Shown here: positions 49,490 to 58,343 of the stretch, one piece after another
Layout: each line of letters opens with the position of its first letter
How positions within the stretch are numbered: position 1 is the stretch's first letter
DNA from: JADGGM01 sp027307005
Lineage (GTDB): Bacteria > Gemmatimonadota > Gemmatimonadetes > Gemmatimonadales > Gemmatimonadaceae
Assembly (NCBI GenBank): GCA_035455745.1
Contig: DATIEP010000055.1
Span: 186,001-250,000, forward strand
DNA length: 64,000 nucleotides
Direction of reading: 5' to 3'
Translations under genes and position numbers: made by a program
Notes under the pieces: model-generated
The model's database searches: none
Told to the model about the DNA's origin: nothing
What the model saw: only the letters and a program-made list of their open reading frames with translations

Positions 49490-50399
49490 CCGCGGTTTCG
49501 CCGGACCGGTCGCGCTGCTGAGCGCGATTGCTGCTGTCGCATGTGCGTTCCTGTGTGCCGCCGCCGGTGCGAGCGCGCAGCGCGAGCCGCCCAGGCTTCG
49601 CGCACAGCACCTCAATCCGAGCGCGCCGGTCAAGGTGTTTTTCCCGACCGGCACGATCCGCGTCCAGGCGTGGGACTTGGACTCGATCGAGGCTCTCGGC
49701 ACCATCGCGAGGGGCGAGCGGTTCTATCTCGCGGGCGACGCGCGCGGCGTGAAAGTAGGCGTCATGGATCATGCGGATGGAACTCCGGTTCGCCCTTCGG
49801 CCGTGCTGCTGATGGTGCCCCGCCGCAGCCAGGTTTCGGTGAAGTCGGTGAGCGCGTCGATCGGCGGGCGCGACGCGTCGGGGTGGTTCTACAGCGTGTC
49901 CGGCCCCATTCGCCTAACGGGAGCCGCGTCGAGCATCGACGTGGAGTCGATGGCCGGCGACGTGGCGCTCGACGTGACGGCGCCGTGGGTGCGGGCTCGG
50001 ACCGGCGGCGGGCGCCTCGCCATTGCCGGCGCGCCGGAAGATCTGGATGCGGCCACGGTGCGCGGCGCACTCGAGGTGCGTCGCGCCGCCGTGGCGCGCG
50101 GCCGCTTCGGCTCAGTGGATGGCGACATCACGTTCGAGGGAGCGCCGCCGGCCGGCGCGGTGTTCGAATTTTCGAATCACGCCGGCGGCGTCGCGCTCGT
50201 GCTGCCGGATTCCGCATCGGCGCTCGTGGATCTGTCGACGATCACGGGCACGATCGCGAACGGGTTCACGCAGGTGCGACCGGTGGCGGGACAGGGCGGA
50301 CGCGGCGGCGCCTTGCACCTCCGGCTCGGGTTAGGCGCGGCGAGGATGACCGTGCGGACCTTCAAGGGCACGATCACCCTCGCCAGACAATCGCCGTAG
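49479..50399 (+). CDS. secreted DUF4097-like beta-helix protein
   Basis: 306 residues with signal peptide (ALLSAIAAVACAFLCAAAGASA). The mature part is a repetitive beta-rich DUF4097/adhesin-like domain (VKVFFPTGTIRVQAWD; IDVESMAGDVALDVTAPWVRA; VRTFKGTITLAR). Overlaps the anti-sigma gene by 11 bases, so it is a third member of the ECF operon and a likely envelope-stress effector or sensor. Convergent with the M13 gene seven bases away. Confidence 0.85.
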   Translation: MRPDRGFAGPVALLSAIAAVACAFLCAAAGASAQREPPRLRAQHLNPSAPVKVFFPTGTIRVQAWDLDSIEALGTIARGERFYLAGDARGVKVGVMDHADGTPVRPSAVLLMVPRRSQVSVKSVSASIGGRDASGWFYSVSGPIRLTGAASSIDVESMAGDVALDVTAPWVRARTGGGRLAIAGAPEDLDAATVRGALEVRRAAVARGRFGSVDGDITFEGAPPAGAVFEFSNHAGGVALVLPDSASALVDLSTITGTIANGFTQVRPVAGQGGRGGALHLRLGLGAARMTVRTFKGTITLARQSP

Positions 50400-50406
50400 C
50401 GACCGG

Positions 50407-52461
50407 CTACCAGATGTGCGCGCGCAGGCTGTCGGGGCGCACCATCGGGTCGCCGTCCTTGCAGCCCCAGGCGGCTCTGAACTCGGGCATGTTCGACAGC
50501 GGCCCATCGACGCGCCACTTGCTCGGCGCGTGCTCGTTGACGTTCACGAGCGTCCGCTGCATCTCCGGCCGCATCTCCTCGCGCCACACCTGCGCCCAAC
50601 TGAGGAAGAATCGCTGCTCCGGCGTGAAGCCGTCGATGAGCGGGGGACGTCCCTTGTCCTTGAGCGACTTCTCCAGAGCCAGGTACGCGATCTTGAGGCC
50701 GCCCAGGTCGCCGATGTTCTCGCCTAACGTCAACTTGCCGTTCACGTGCGTGGTGGAGTCGAGCACGGTGTAGCTGTTGAACTGATCGACGACGAGCTTG
50801 GCCTGCGCATTGTACTTGGCCGCGTCTTCGGCGGTCCACCAGTCGCGGAGATTCCCCTTGGGATCGAACTGGCGGCCCTCGTCATCGAAGCCGTGCGTCA
50901 TCTCGTGTCCGATCACCGCGCCCATGGCGCCGTAGTTCACGGCGTCGTCCGCGTTCGGATCGAAGAACGGCGGCTGCAGGATGCCGGCCGGGAACACGAT
51001 CTCGTTCATCTGCGGATTGTAGTACGCGTTCACCGTCGGGGGCGTCATGCCCCATTCGGTGCGATCCACCGGCTTGCCCAGGCGCGACCAGTTGTCGGCG
51101 CGCCGGAAATCGGAGGCGTGGCGGAGATTGGCCAGGTAGCGGCCGGGCTCCACCTCGAGCTTGCTGTAGTCCTTCCACTTGTCCGGGTACCCGATCTTTT
51201 TCGTGAACGCATCGAGCTTCTCGACGGCGCGCTGCTTCGTGCTGTCGCTCATCCAGGCCAGCTGCTGGATATCGGCGCGCAGCGTGGCGACGAGGTTGTC
51301 GACCATCGCCAGCGCGCGCGCTTTCGCGGCGGGGGTGAACGTGCGCTTGACGTACTCCTGGCCGATGGCCTCGCCTAACACACCGTTGGCGGTGGCCGCG
51401 CAGCGCTTCCAGCGCGGCAGCTGCTCCTTGGCGCCCGTGAGGTGCTGCGACCACTTGAAGTTCTCATTGGCGAATCTGGACGCCAGCGCGCCCGCCGTGT
51501 TGTCCAACAGATGCCAGCGGAGGTAGGCCTTCCACGTCGCGACGGGCACGCCGGTGAGGAGCGAATCCGCGGCGCTGAAGAAGGCCGGCTGGGCAACGTT
51601 GATCTCGCGCACCACCGGCGCGCCTAACGAATGGAGGAACGCCTGCAGGTCGACGTCCGGCGTGAGCTTCTGCATCTCCGAGAGCAGCATCTTGTGATAG
51701 GTCGCGTTCGGATCGCGCATCGCGACGCGCGGCATGGAGGCCTGGGCCAGCTTCGTCTCGAGATCCATGATCTGCTGCGCATCCGCGGACGCCTCGCTCT
51801 CGCTCTCGCCAGAGAGCTGGAGCATCGTCGTGACGTGCGCGACGTAGGCCTCACGGAGCGCCTTGCTCTTGTCGTCGGTGCGGAAGTAGTAGTCGCGCTC
51901 CGGCAGGCCGAGTCCGCCCTGGCCGGCGTTGGCGATTTCTTCGCTCGAGTTCTTGGTGTCGGGCCGGACGTAGAAGCCGAACGGCGCGAGACCGGCCTGC
52001 GCGTCCAGTTTGCCCAACGAGGCGCGCAGCGCCTCGCTACTGTTGATCGAGGCGATTTCCTGCAGCTGCGGCTCGATCGGCTTCGTGCCTAACGCTTCGA
52101 TGGCCGTCGTGTCCATGCAGGCGGCGTAGAACGTGCCGACTTTCCATTCGTTGGTGCCGGGCTTGGCTTTCCTGTCCCGCACGGCCGCCGCTTCGTCGTC
52201 GAGGATCTGATGGACCACGTTGGTGTTGTGGTCCTGCAGCTCGTTGAACGATCCCCAGGACGAGTAGGCCGCGGGAATGCTGGTCTTCGCGATCCAGCCG
52301 CCGTTGGCAAAGGTGTAGAAGTCGGTGCATGGCGCGCAGGTCGTGTCGAGATTCGCGCGGTCCAGCGGATGCGATGCGCCCGTCTGTTGGGCAGCGAGCG
52401 GCGCCGCACAGGTGAGTGACACCGCCGCCGCGGCGATCATGCGAACCAAATGTGGTCTCAT
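50407..52461 (-). CDS. M13 family (neprilysin-like) zinc metalloendopeptidase, secreted
   Basis: 684 residues with signal peptide (MIAAAAVSLTCAAPLAAQ). N-terminal M13_N domain (about 35-415: CTDFYTFANGGWI) and M13 catalytic domain: zinc motif H519-E-M-T-H523 (IGHEMTHGFDDEGRQFD), third ligand E581 in GENIGDLGG, substrate-binding NAYYNPQMNEIVFPAGILQPPFF in parts. C-terminal CKDGDPM...IW matches the family ending. Cleaves oligopeptides. ATG 52461; an upstream ATG at 52527 would overlap the phhA promoter. Divergent from phhA. Confidence 0.94.
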   Translation of the reverse strand: MRPHLVRMIAAAAVSLTCAAPLAAQQTGASHPLDRANLDTTCAPCTDFYTFANGGWIAKTSIPAAYSSWGSFNELQDHNTNVVHQILDDEAAAVRDRKAKPGTNEWKVGTFYAACMDTTAIEALGTKPIEPQLQEIASINSSEALRASLGKLDAQAGLAPFGFYVRPDTKNSSEEIANAGQGGLGLPERDYYFRTDDKSKALREAYVAHVTTMLQLSGESESEASADAQQIMDLETKLAQASMPRVAMRDPNATYHKMLLSEMQKLTPDVDLQAFLHSLGAPVVREINVAQPAFFSAADSLLTGVPVATWKAYLRWHLLDNTAGALASRFANENFKWSQHLTGAKEQLPRWKRCAATANGVLGEAIGQEYVKRTFTPAAKARALAMVDNLVATLRADIQQLAWMSDSTKQRAVEKLDAFTKKIGYPDKWKDYSKLEVEPGRYLANLRHASDFRRADNWSRLGKPVDRTEWGMTPPTVNAYYNPQMNEIVFPAGILQPPFFDPNADDAVNYGAMGAVIGHEMTHGFDDEGRQFDPKGNLRDWWTAEDAAKYNAQAKLVVDQFNSYTVLDSTTHVNGKLTLGENIGDLGGLKIAYLALEKSLKDKGRPPLIDGFTPEQRFFLSWAQVWREEMRPEMQRTLVNVNEHAPSKWRVDGPLSNMPEFRAAWGCKDGDPMVRPDSLRAHIW

Positions 52462-52540
52462 TGCAGAGCCTGGGTTGGGGAGTGGGTGCTTGAAGATGGC
52501 CGGCGGAAGGAGCAACGCAATGCGCAAGCGGTTTGTGGCG

Positions 52541-52569
52541 TTGACATCCGCCGGTTAGCCGCCTACCGT
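52541..52569 (+). promoter_or_regulatory. phhA promoter
   Basis: TTGACA (52541-52546), 17-base spacer, TACCGT (52564-52569). The -35 is perfect, the -10 keeps T, A and final T. A start about seven bases on falls at the leader ORF's ATG, so that ORF would be translated from a leaderless end. Confidence 0.65.
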
Positions 52570-52576
52570 ACGAGCC

Positions 52577-52663
52577 ATGAATCGCGCGCTGCGCACCTAC
52601 TCCTGCCGCTATTACGACGTGCCCCGAGCCACGGGACGCGAGCGGAGGCGTGTGCGCGACTGA
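52577..52663 (+). CDS. phhA leader peptide with three Tyr codons
   Basis: 28 codons plus TGA. Residues 7-14 read T-Y-S-C-R-Y-Y-D: Tyr codons at 52598, 52610 and 52613, two adjacent. The rest is mostly Arg-rich. It precedes phenylalanine hydroxylase, whose product is tyrosine, and sits between promoter and terminator, as leader peptides of attenuated amino-acid genes do. A ribosome stalled at Tyr 12/13 would leave 52629-52639 largely free; one reaching the stop would cover neither terminator arm. Translation is not demonstrated. Confidence 0.6.
   Translation: MNRALRTYSCRYYDVPRATGRERRRVRD
52629..52639 (+). promoter_or_regulatory. putative antiterminator arm of the phhA attenuator
   Basis: CCACGGGACGC matches the terminator's 3' arm CCACGGGCCGC (52704-52714) at 10 of 11 bases, so it can pair with the terminator's 5' arm GCGGCCCGTGG (52688-52698) instead. 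Pairing is exclusive with the terminator and lies just after the Tyr codons. Confidence 0.6.
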
Positions 52664-52687
52664 AGAAGTTGCGACATGAGATCCCCG

Positions 52688-52721
52688 GCGGCCCGTGGAA
52701 GTTCCACGGGCCGCTTTTTTT
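52688..52721 (+). terminator. intrinsic terminator in the phhA leader
   Basis: Perfect 11-base-pair stem GCGGCCCGTGG / CCACGGGCCGC with loop AAGTT, followed by seven T residues (52715-52721): the best intrinsic terminator in the window. It is 25 bases before the phhA ATG and downstream of the phhA promoter, so it can only act on phhA transcription (or on readthrough). This position marks it as an attenuator. Confidence 0.88.
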
Positions 52722-52746
52722 GTCCCCCTCAGGCAGGAGCACGACC

Positions 52747-53523
52747 ATGCAGCAGGCATCGACCGGCAGCGCCGCCGCGCCGCACATCGCATCAGAAAAC
52801 GCCGACCTTCCCGCTTTCATCGAGCAGGATTATGCCCGCTATGACCGCGAATCGCACGCGGTGTGGCAACTCCTGTATGAGCGCCGGATGATGACCCTGC
52901 GCGACACGGGGAGCGAGGTGTTTCTGAACGGCATCGAGCGCATCGGCCTGGCATCGGATCGCGTTCCGGACCTGGTCGACGTGAATCGACGGCTCGGGGC
53001 GCGCACGGGATGGCGCGCGGTGGGAGTGGCGGGCTTCATCCCCGCTGCCCAGTTCTTCCGGTGTCTGGCGCAACGCCGATTTCCGACGACGCTCTCGGTG
53101 CGCCCGCGGAGCCAGCTCGACTACCTGCCGGAGCCGGACATTTTCCACGACGTGTTCGGCCACGTGCCCCTGCACGCCGAGCCCGTCTTCGCCGATTTCC
53201 TGCAGCGGTTCGGCGAGTTAGGCGCGGCCGCGCGGAACGAACAGGAAACGGAAGCGCTCGCCCGGCTGTTCTGGTTCACGGTCGAATTCGGACTGATCGA
53301 GGAGGGCAAAGGCCCGCACGTCTACGGCAGCGGCCTCATCTCGTCCCACGGCGACGCGGCCAATGCGTTAGGCCCGGCCTGCGAGCGGCGGCCGTTCAGC
53401 CTCGATGCGGTCATCGCGCAGCCGTTCGAGATCGACCACTTCCAACCGGTGCTGTTCGTGGTGCCGTCGTTCGATTCGTTGTACCGGGCGGTGGAAGAGC
53501 TAGGCGCACGGTTCGCATCGTGA
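52747..53523 (+). CDS. phhA: phenylalanine 4-monooxygenase (phenylalanine hydroxylase)
   Basis: 258 residues, the size of bacterial pterin-dependent hydroxylases. Converts Phe to Tyr with tetrahydropterin and O2. The Fe(II) 2-His-1-Glu site is complete: H134 and H139 in DIFHDVFGHVPL, E180 in FWFTVEFGL, with the spacing of Chromobacterium violaceum PhhA. PRSQLDYLPEPD, VYGSGLISSHGD and FEIDHFQPVLFVV fit the fold. AGGAG seven bases upstream of ATG 52747. No adjacent pterin-recycling dehydratase gene. Expression is probably attenuated through the leader at 52577-52721. Confidence 0.96.
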   Translation: MQQASTGSAAAPHIASENADLPAFIEQDYARYDRESHAVWQLLYERRMMTLRDTGSEVFLNGIERIGLASDRVPDLVDVNRRLGARTGWRAVGVAGFIPAAQFFRCLAQRRFPTTLSVRPRSQLDYLPEPDIFHDVFGHVPLHAEPVFADFLQRFGELGAAARNEQETEALARLFWFTVEFGLIEEGKGPHVYGSGLISSHGDAANALGPACERRPFSLDAVIAQPFEIDHFQPVLFVVPSFDSLYRAVEELGARFAS

Positions 53524-53542
53524 GCCCGGCCGTCGGCCGGGC
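53524..53542. terminator. hairpin directly after phhA, shared by convergent genes
   Basis: Arms GCCCGGCC (53524-53531) and GGCCGGGC (53535-53542), loop GTC, begins at the base after the phhA stop and lies 19 bases from the convergent lipoprotein gene's end. No T-tract; could stop either transcript. Confidence 0.5.
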
Positions 53543-53560
53543 CACGATGCGCAGGCCGGC

Positions 53561-54280
53561 CTACTGCACGTGCGAGTCGGCCGCGAAGGTGAGGACGATC
53601 CCCTGGACGTCGGCGCCGGCAAACGCCGCCGTGGGCCCGGCGCCGCCCGTGCCAAACTCGGGAACGGTGCTCGTGATGTTGAACGCAATGTGCATGGTTT
53701 CCTGGGCGCAGGTGACGCCGGCCGGCGCCTGGTAGCCGCCGCAGCCTCCGTTAGGCCCGTCGCCCGCGACGGAGACGACGCCCTGCGTCGGGGCCCAGGT
53801 GAGGCTGCTGTCGCCCGATACCTGGAACACGAATCCGGTGGCGCTCGTGCCCGACGAACCGTCGAACGAACCGCTCGCCGCGTCCGAGCCTGACGCGAAG
53901 ACATCCAGGATCATGAACGTCTGCGGATCCGATGGATTGTCGAAGGCGAGGACATCGAACTCGGGTCCGAAGCCCGGCGCGCCCGAGAACACTCGCTTGA
54001 GTCCGAACGCGTAGAACGGACCGGCGCCGAGATCGCCGCTGAGGTCGATGGCGCTGACGCCGACCCCCGCCTGGATGCCGACCATGATGGAATCCGCCAG
54101 ATCGGAAATCCCGGGATTGCTCGCTGCAATTTGCTGCAGTCGCTGCGTCATGGCCTGCGCCTGCGCCGACGTCAGTTGCAGCGTTGGCGGCTTGGGCGAC
54201 GTCGCCGACTGGCTCGAGCAGGCGACCAGCAACGTCAGCACGCCGGCGAGGGAGCATGGACGGACAGAAAGGATGCGCAT
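53561..54280 (-). CDS. lipoprotein of unknown function
   Basis: 239 residues with lipobox LTLLVAC and Ser-rich linker. The mature part is low in charged residues and beta-rich, with two Cys pairs (GPNGGCGGY and GVTCAQ); no domain recognised. ATG 54280 is chosen for the signal peptide; the frame extends to 54388 without one. Precedes the VPS10 gene's end by 192 bases on the same strand, with the hairpin at 54360-54391 between. Confidence 0.65.
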   Translation of the reverse strand: MRILSVRPCSLAGVLTLLVACSSQSATSPKPPTLQLTSAQAQAMTQRLQQIAASNPGISDLADSIMVGIQAGVGVSAIDLSGDLGAGPFYAFGLKRVFSGAPGFGPEFDVLAFDNPSDPQTFMILDVFASGSDAASGSFDGSSGTSATGFVFQVSGDSSLTWAPTQGVVSVAGDGPNGGCGGYQAPAGVTCAQETMHIAFNITSTVPEFGTGGAGPTAAFAGADVQGIVLTFAADSHVQ

Positions 54281-54359
54281 GGGACCTGTACGTGGATGTG
54301 GTTTGGTTCCAACCGCCTCTCGGCCGTAACGCGGCCACCCGTTGTACCCGCGCTTCGCT

Positions 54360-54391
54360 GCGTTGGTCACCTGGTCGTAAGTGACCAACGC
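54360..54391. promoter_or_regulatory. perfect inverted repeat between two minus-strand genes
   Basis: Arms GCGTTGGTCAC (54360-54370) and GTGACCAACGC (54381-54391) are perfect 11-base complements with a ten-base loop. It lies 80 bases before the lipoprotein start and 82 after the VPS10 gene. No T-tract on either strand; operator or transcript-end stem. Confidence 0.5.
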
Positions 54392-54472
54392 CCGCCCCGC
54401 GATGCCTGCGCTTCGCCCCGTCGCCGCGCCGGTTCGAGTGCGCGCGGCGACGCATCCGCGGTGCTCCGCCGC

Positions 54473-57400
54473 CTAACGCCTCGCGCGCGCCGTTCCCCGC
54501 ACTGCCTTCCACTTCGCCAACACCGCGTCGGATTCCGCGCGGGCGTGGTCGCAGGCGGCTGCCTCCGCGGCCGTCGGCGTGGTCTCGGCGCCCTGCATGG
54601 CCATGGCCGCTTCCATGAGCGCGCTGCTCGCGCTCTGGAGCGTGGGCGGCGCATTGCGTGCGCCGCGACGGCCGAAAACGAACTGGCGCGGGCCGGTCGG
54701 CGGCGGCGGCGCCAACGAGTCGAGCTTCGCGCGCAACGCGCTCGTCGAGTCGGTACGCTCTGCCAGCGCGCGCGCCGAGTCGTAGGCGGCCCGCGTCACG
54801 ACCGCGCGATCGTACATGTCGCGCGACAGCGTGGCGAGGCGGGTGAGGCCCAGCGCGGACGTCTTGACGCGCGGGTCGAGGCGGAGCGTGAGCGGTTGCG
54901 TGTAGCTGCGGCCGTTCACCGTTAGGCGCACGGTGTAGCGGCCGGGGGGCGCCCACGGGGCGTACGGCTGCGGGTACGTGTGGTGCGGCACGGCGCCGGT
55001 CGCGTCCTCGTCGCCGCGGGACGGCGACGCGAGGCCCGGCACCGGCTGATAGTGCAGGTCCCACGAGAACCGGTGCATGCCGCGCTTGGTCGACAGCACG
55101 ATCGGCGGCGCCGGCCAGTAGAGCGGCAGCGCGCAGTAGGGCGTCGTTGGGCGCTCGTGGCACACCAGGTCGTAGGCCGTCGGGTTGGTCGCCGGATCCG
55201 GGTTAGGCACCGAGTCGTCGCTCGAGTACGAGCGCACGACTTTCCCGGCCGCGTCGAGGATGTCGAGCGTCACCGCGGTCGGCGCATCCGACGCGAGATA
55301 GTAGTCGATGATGCCGCCCGGCATCGGATTCTCGCCGGCCGGCAGCTCGGGCGGCCACGGTGTCGGGTCGTTGGTGGCGAATCGCACGCGGACCGCGATC
55401 GCCGGCTTGTAGAGGTACACGTCCTGCGCGGCCAGCGCCTGCGCTTCCTGCCTGAGCGGCGTCACATCGTCCAGAATCCAGAAGCCGCGGCCGTGTGTGC
55501 CGGCGATGAGGTCGGAGCAGAGACAGGCGCTGTCGTCCTTGAGCTGCAAGTCGCGGACGGAAATCGCCGGCATGTTGAGGCGCAGCGACTGCCAGTGGTC
55601 GCCATCGTCGAACGACACCCAGACCTGCGTTTCGGTTGCCGCGTAGAGCAGTCCTTTCTGCCGCGGATCTTCGCGGATCGAGTTCGCAGCGGCGCCCGGC
55701 GCGATGCCGTTGTCGATTTCCGTCCACGTCTTGCCGCCATCATGCGTGCGGAAGAAGTGCGGGTTCGCGTCGTCGATTCGCATCGTGTTGGCGGCGGCGT
55801 ACGCGGTGCGATCGTCGAAGTGGCCGGCGTCGATGTTGAAGATGCGCGTCCACGGCTTGATGGCGGACGGTGTGACGTTGGTCCAGGTGACGCCGCCGTT
55901 CGTGGTAACCTGGATGTTGCCGTCGTCGGTGCCGGCCCAGAGCACGCGGGCGGACCGCGGCGACGGCGCGAGGGCGGTGATGGTGCCTAACGGCGATGCA
56001 GTGACGTCCGTCGCGTACTTGCCGGCGGATGCAGGCACGGTCCAGGTCTGCCGGGCGAGATCGGGGCTGATGCGCGTCCACGAGTGCGCGTGGTCCGCCG
56101 ATTTCCAGACGACGTTGGACGTGTAATAGAGCACGTTGGGATCTTCGGGCGACCACACGATGGGCATCGTGCGGACGTTGCGATTGTACGTGTCTCCGTT
56201 AGGCCCGGGCGCGCTCATGTCGGGGCCGACGTAGGTCGTCTGGCCAGTCGTGCGATTGTAGAGCGAGACGTTGGTCCGCATGCTGCCGTACACGAGATCC
56301 GGGTCGCGCGGATCGGGCGCGGCGACACCGTACTCCTGGATGTTGACCGGGTGCCAGTCGTGGAACGTGATCTCGCCGTCGTCGGAGCGGCTCTTCACGC
56401 AGGCGGAGCCCGAGTCCTGCTGGCCGCCGCACACGCGGTACACGAACGTGTTGTCGGTGGAGACGTGATACATCGCGGCGGTCGGCTGCGTGTACCAGTT
56501 GCTCCACGACTGGCCGCGATTGGCGGACACCACGCCGCCCTGGTCGCTCACCTGGATGATGATGTTCGGGTTGAGCGGATTGATCCACGTTTTCTGATAG
56601 TCGTCGCCGCCGGGCGCGCCGCGCACGGCGGACCAGGTGATGCCGCCATCCTCCGTGCGCCAGAGCACGGTGGAGGAGCTGTACACCACGTTCTCATCCT
56701 TGGGATCGACGATGATGGTCGGCAGGTCGCCCCCGCCGATGCGGACTAACGGACGCGGGTCGACGGGGCGGCTCGTTAGGCCGGGACCGTCGACGAGCGT
56801 CCAGTGCGCGCCGGCGTCGCTGGACTTGTAGAACGCGACCACGCCGGCGCCGTAGCCGGCGGCGACGACGCCCGGCCGATTGGACGGCTGCGCGACCATC
56901 GCGTAGACGACGTTCGGATTGCTGCGGGAAATCGCGATGTTGGCCTCGAGCACAGACGCTGGCAGCCCGTCCTTGAGCTCCGTCCACGTCGTGCCGCCGT
57001 CCGTGGACTTGAACAGGCCGCCCGAGTTGCCGCCGAACCCGCCACCTTCGCGGAATTCCTCCTGCTGCTGCCAGAGGGACGCGTACACGACCATCGGATT
57101 GGACGGATCGATGTGCACGTCGTTGGCGCTCGTGTACTCATCCTTGTACAACACCTTGGTGAACGTATGGCCGCCATCGGTCGATCGGAACACGCCGCGC
57201 TGTTCGTTAGGCCCGTAGGGATGGCCGAGCGCGGCGACGAAGACGCGGTCGGGATTGAACGGGTCGACGTCCACGGCCGCGATCATCTGGCTGTCGTCGA
57301 GGCCAATCGGCGTCCACGTCTTGCCGGCGTCGGTGGATTTGTACATGCCGTTTCCGGTCGCGAGATCGGGTCGAATAATGCCGGCGCCGGTGCCGACGTA

Positions 57401-57709
57401 GATGATGTTCGGGTTGGACGGCGCAACCGCGATCGCCCCGATCGAGCCGGTCGACTGGTGGTCGAAGATGGGCGTCCAGGTCGAGCCGTAGTCGGTCGAG
57501 CGCCACACGCCGCCGTTGTCAAATCCAATGTACGCGACGTTGGGCTGACTGGCCGCACCCGACACGGCGCGTGCGCGACCGGCCCGCGTTGGGCCGATCT
57601 CGCGCCAGTGCATGTCCGAATACAGATCGGTCGACTGAGTGCGCGCCGTGGCCGGTGCGATGGCCGCAGCGAGGAGGAAAAGGATCAGGCGAGAGATGGA
57701 CGTGCGCAC
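54473..57709 (-). CDS. secreted VPS10/sortilin-like BNR-repeat protein (glycosidase-like)
   Basis: 1078 residues. GTG 57709 starts a signal peptide (ISRLILFLLAAAIAPATA) with GAGG upstream; an ATG at 57826 adds a basic lead. About twelve BNR/Asp-box units (S-T-D-G-G-T-T-W type: YKSTDAGKTW, FRSTDGGHTF, FKSTDGGTTW, WRTEDGGITW, FRTHDGGKTW) form two seven-bladed propellers of the sortilin/WD40-like 'glycosyl hydrolase' group, ending with a beta-sandwich (about 850-960) and a helical tail. Strongly represented in Gemmatimonadota-like soil bacteria. Glycan binding or cleavage is inferred. Stop TAG lies in GTTAGGC. Confidence 0.88.
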   Translation of the reverse strand: MRTSISRLILFLLAAAIAPATARTQSTDLYSDMHWREIGPTRAGRARAVSGAASQPNVAYIGFDNGGVWRSTDYGSTWTPIFDHQSTGSIGAIAVAPSNPNIIYVGTGAGIIRPDLATGNGMYKSTDAGKTWTPIGLDDSQMIAAVDVDPFNPDRVFVAALGHPYGPNEQRGVFRSTDGGHTFTKVLYKDEYTSANDVHIDPSNPMVVYASLWQQQEEFREGGGFGGNSGGLFKSTDGGTTWTELKDGLPASVLEANIAISRSNPNVVYAMVAQPSNRPGVVAAGYGAGVVAFYKSSDAGAHWTLVDGPGLTSRPVDPRPLVRIGGGDLPTIIVDPKDENVVYSSSTVLWRTEDGGITWSAVRGAPGGDDYQKTWINPLNPNIIIQVSDQGGVVSANRGQSWSNWYTQPTAAMYHVSTDNTFVYRVCGGQQDSGSACVKSRSDDGEITFHDWHPVNIQEYGVAAPDPRDPDLVYGSMRTNVSLYNRTTGQTTYVGPDMSAPGPNGDTYNRNVRTMPIVWSPEDPNVLYYTSNVVWKSADHAHSWTRISPDLARQTWTVPASAGKYATDVTASPLGTITALAPSPRSARVLWAGTDDGNIQVTTNGGVTWTNVTPSAIKPWTRIFNIDAGHFDDRTAYAAANTMRIDDANPHFFRTHDGGKTWTEIDNGIAPGAAANSIREDPRQKGLLYAATETQVWVSFDDGDHWQSLRLNMPAISVRDLQLKDDSACLCSDLIAGTHGRGFWILDDVTPLRQEAQALAAQDVYLYKPAIAVRVRFATNDPTPWPPELPAGENPMPGGIIDYYLASDAPTAVTLDILDAAGKVVRSYSSDDSVPNPDPATNPTAYDLVCHERPTTPYCALPLYWPAPPIVLSTKRGMHRFSWDLHYQPVPGLASPSRGDEDATGAVPHHTYPQPYAPWAPPGRYTVRLTVNGRSYTQPLTLRLDPRVKTSALGLTRLATLSRDMYDRAVVTRAAYDSARALAERTDSTSALRAKLDSLAPPPPTGPRQFVFGRRGARNAPPTLQSASSALMEAAMAMQGAETTPTAAEAAACDHARAESDAVLAKWKAVRGTARARR

Positions 57710-57870
57710 GAAAACGGCCTCGACGATAGAGCGAAAAGAATGATGACGTGAAGTCCGTGACCGCGAGGAATATGGGGCTGGGACACGCGCGCGGCTATGC
57801 AGGAGCACGCCGCGATTGCGCCCCATGTTCGCCTGTTCTATCGTAGCGGAGCCTTCCTCCGGTGGTGCGC

Positions 57871-58332
57871 ATGACGACGGCCGAGCTCCTCGCGTTCATG
57901 CGGGGGAACAAACTCGCTGTGCAAGCGTCGGTGTCGACGACGAACGCGGCACAGGCGGCCGTGGTGGGCATCGCGGTCACCGATGCGCTCGAGGTGGTCT
58001 TCGACACGCTCGACTCGACGCGCAAGGTGGCGAATCTGCGCACGAATCCGCAGCTCGCGTTCGTGATCGGCGGGCCGGTGCCCGGCGACGAACGCACGGT
58101 GCAGTACGAAGGCGTGGCGGACGAGCCGACGGGCCCGGAGCTCGAGCGGATCCGCGCGGCGTATTTCAGCGCGTGGCCCGATGGCCGCTCGCGCGCCAAC
58201 TGGCCCGGGCTCATCTACGTGCGCGTGCGTCCGACCTGGATCCGCTACAGCGATTTCAACCAGCACCCGCCGCTGGTGGTCGAATTCGACGCGGGCCGGC
58301 TGAACGTTGGAGCGTCTCAGGCTGTGCGTTAG
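57871..58332 (+). CDS. pyridoxamine 5'-phosphate oxidase-family flavin-binding protein
   Basis: 153 residues of the split-barrel FMN-binding fold: TTNAAQAAVVGIAVTDALEVVFDTLDSTRKVANLRTNP in parts, with ALEVVFDT and VANLRTNPQLAFVI at the FMN-facing strands, and WIRYSDF near the end. Related to general-stress and PNPOx-like proteins, not classical PdxH. ATG 57871 preferred over GTG 57862. Stop TAG lies in GTTAGGC. Cofactor (FMN or F420) cannot be decided from motifs. Confidence 0.82.
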   Translation: MTTAELLAFMRGNKLAVQASVSTTNAAQAAVVGIAVTDALEVVFDTLDSTRKVANLRTNPQLAFVIGGPVPGDERTVQYEGVADEPTGPELERIRAAYFSAWPDGRSRANWPGLIYVRVRPTWIRYSDFNQHPPLVVEFDAGRLNVGASQAVR

Positions 58333-58343
58333 GCGAACAGACG

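Noticed and set aside
52577..52721. T-box riboswitch before phhA
   Set aside because: No T-box consensus or specifier-loop architecture is visible; the leader ORF with Tyr codons and duplicate arm fits ribosome-mediated attenuation better.
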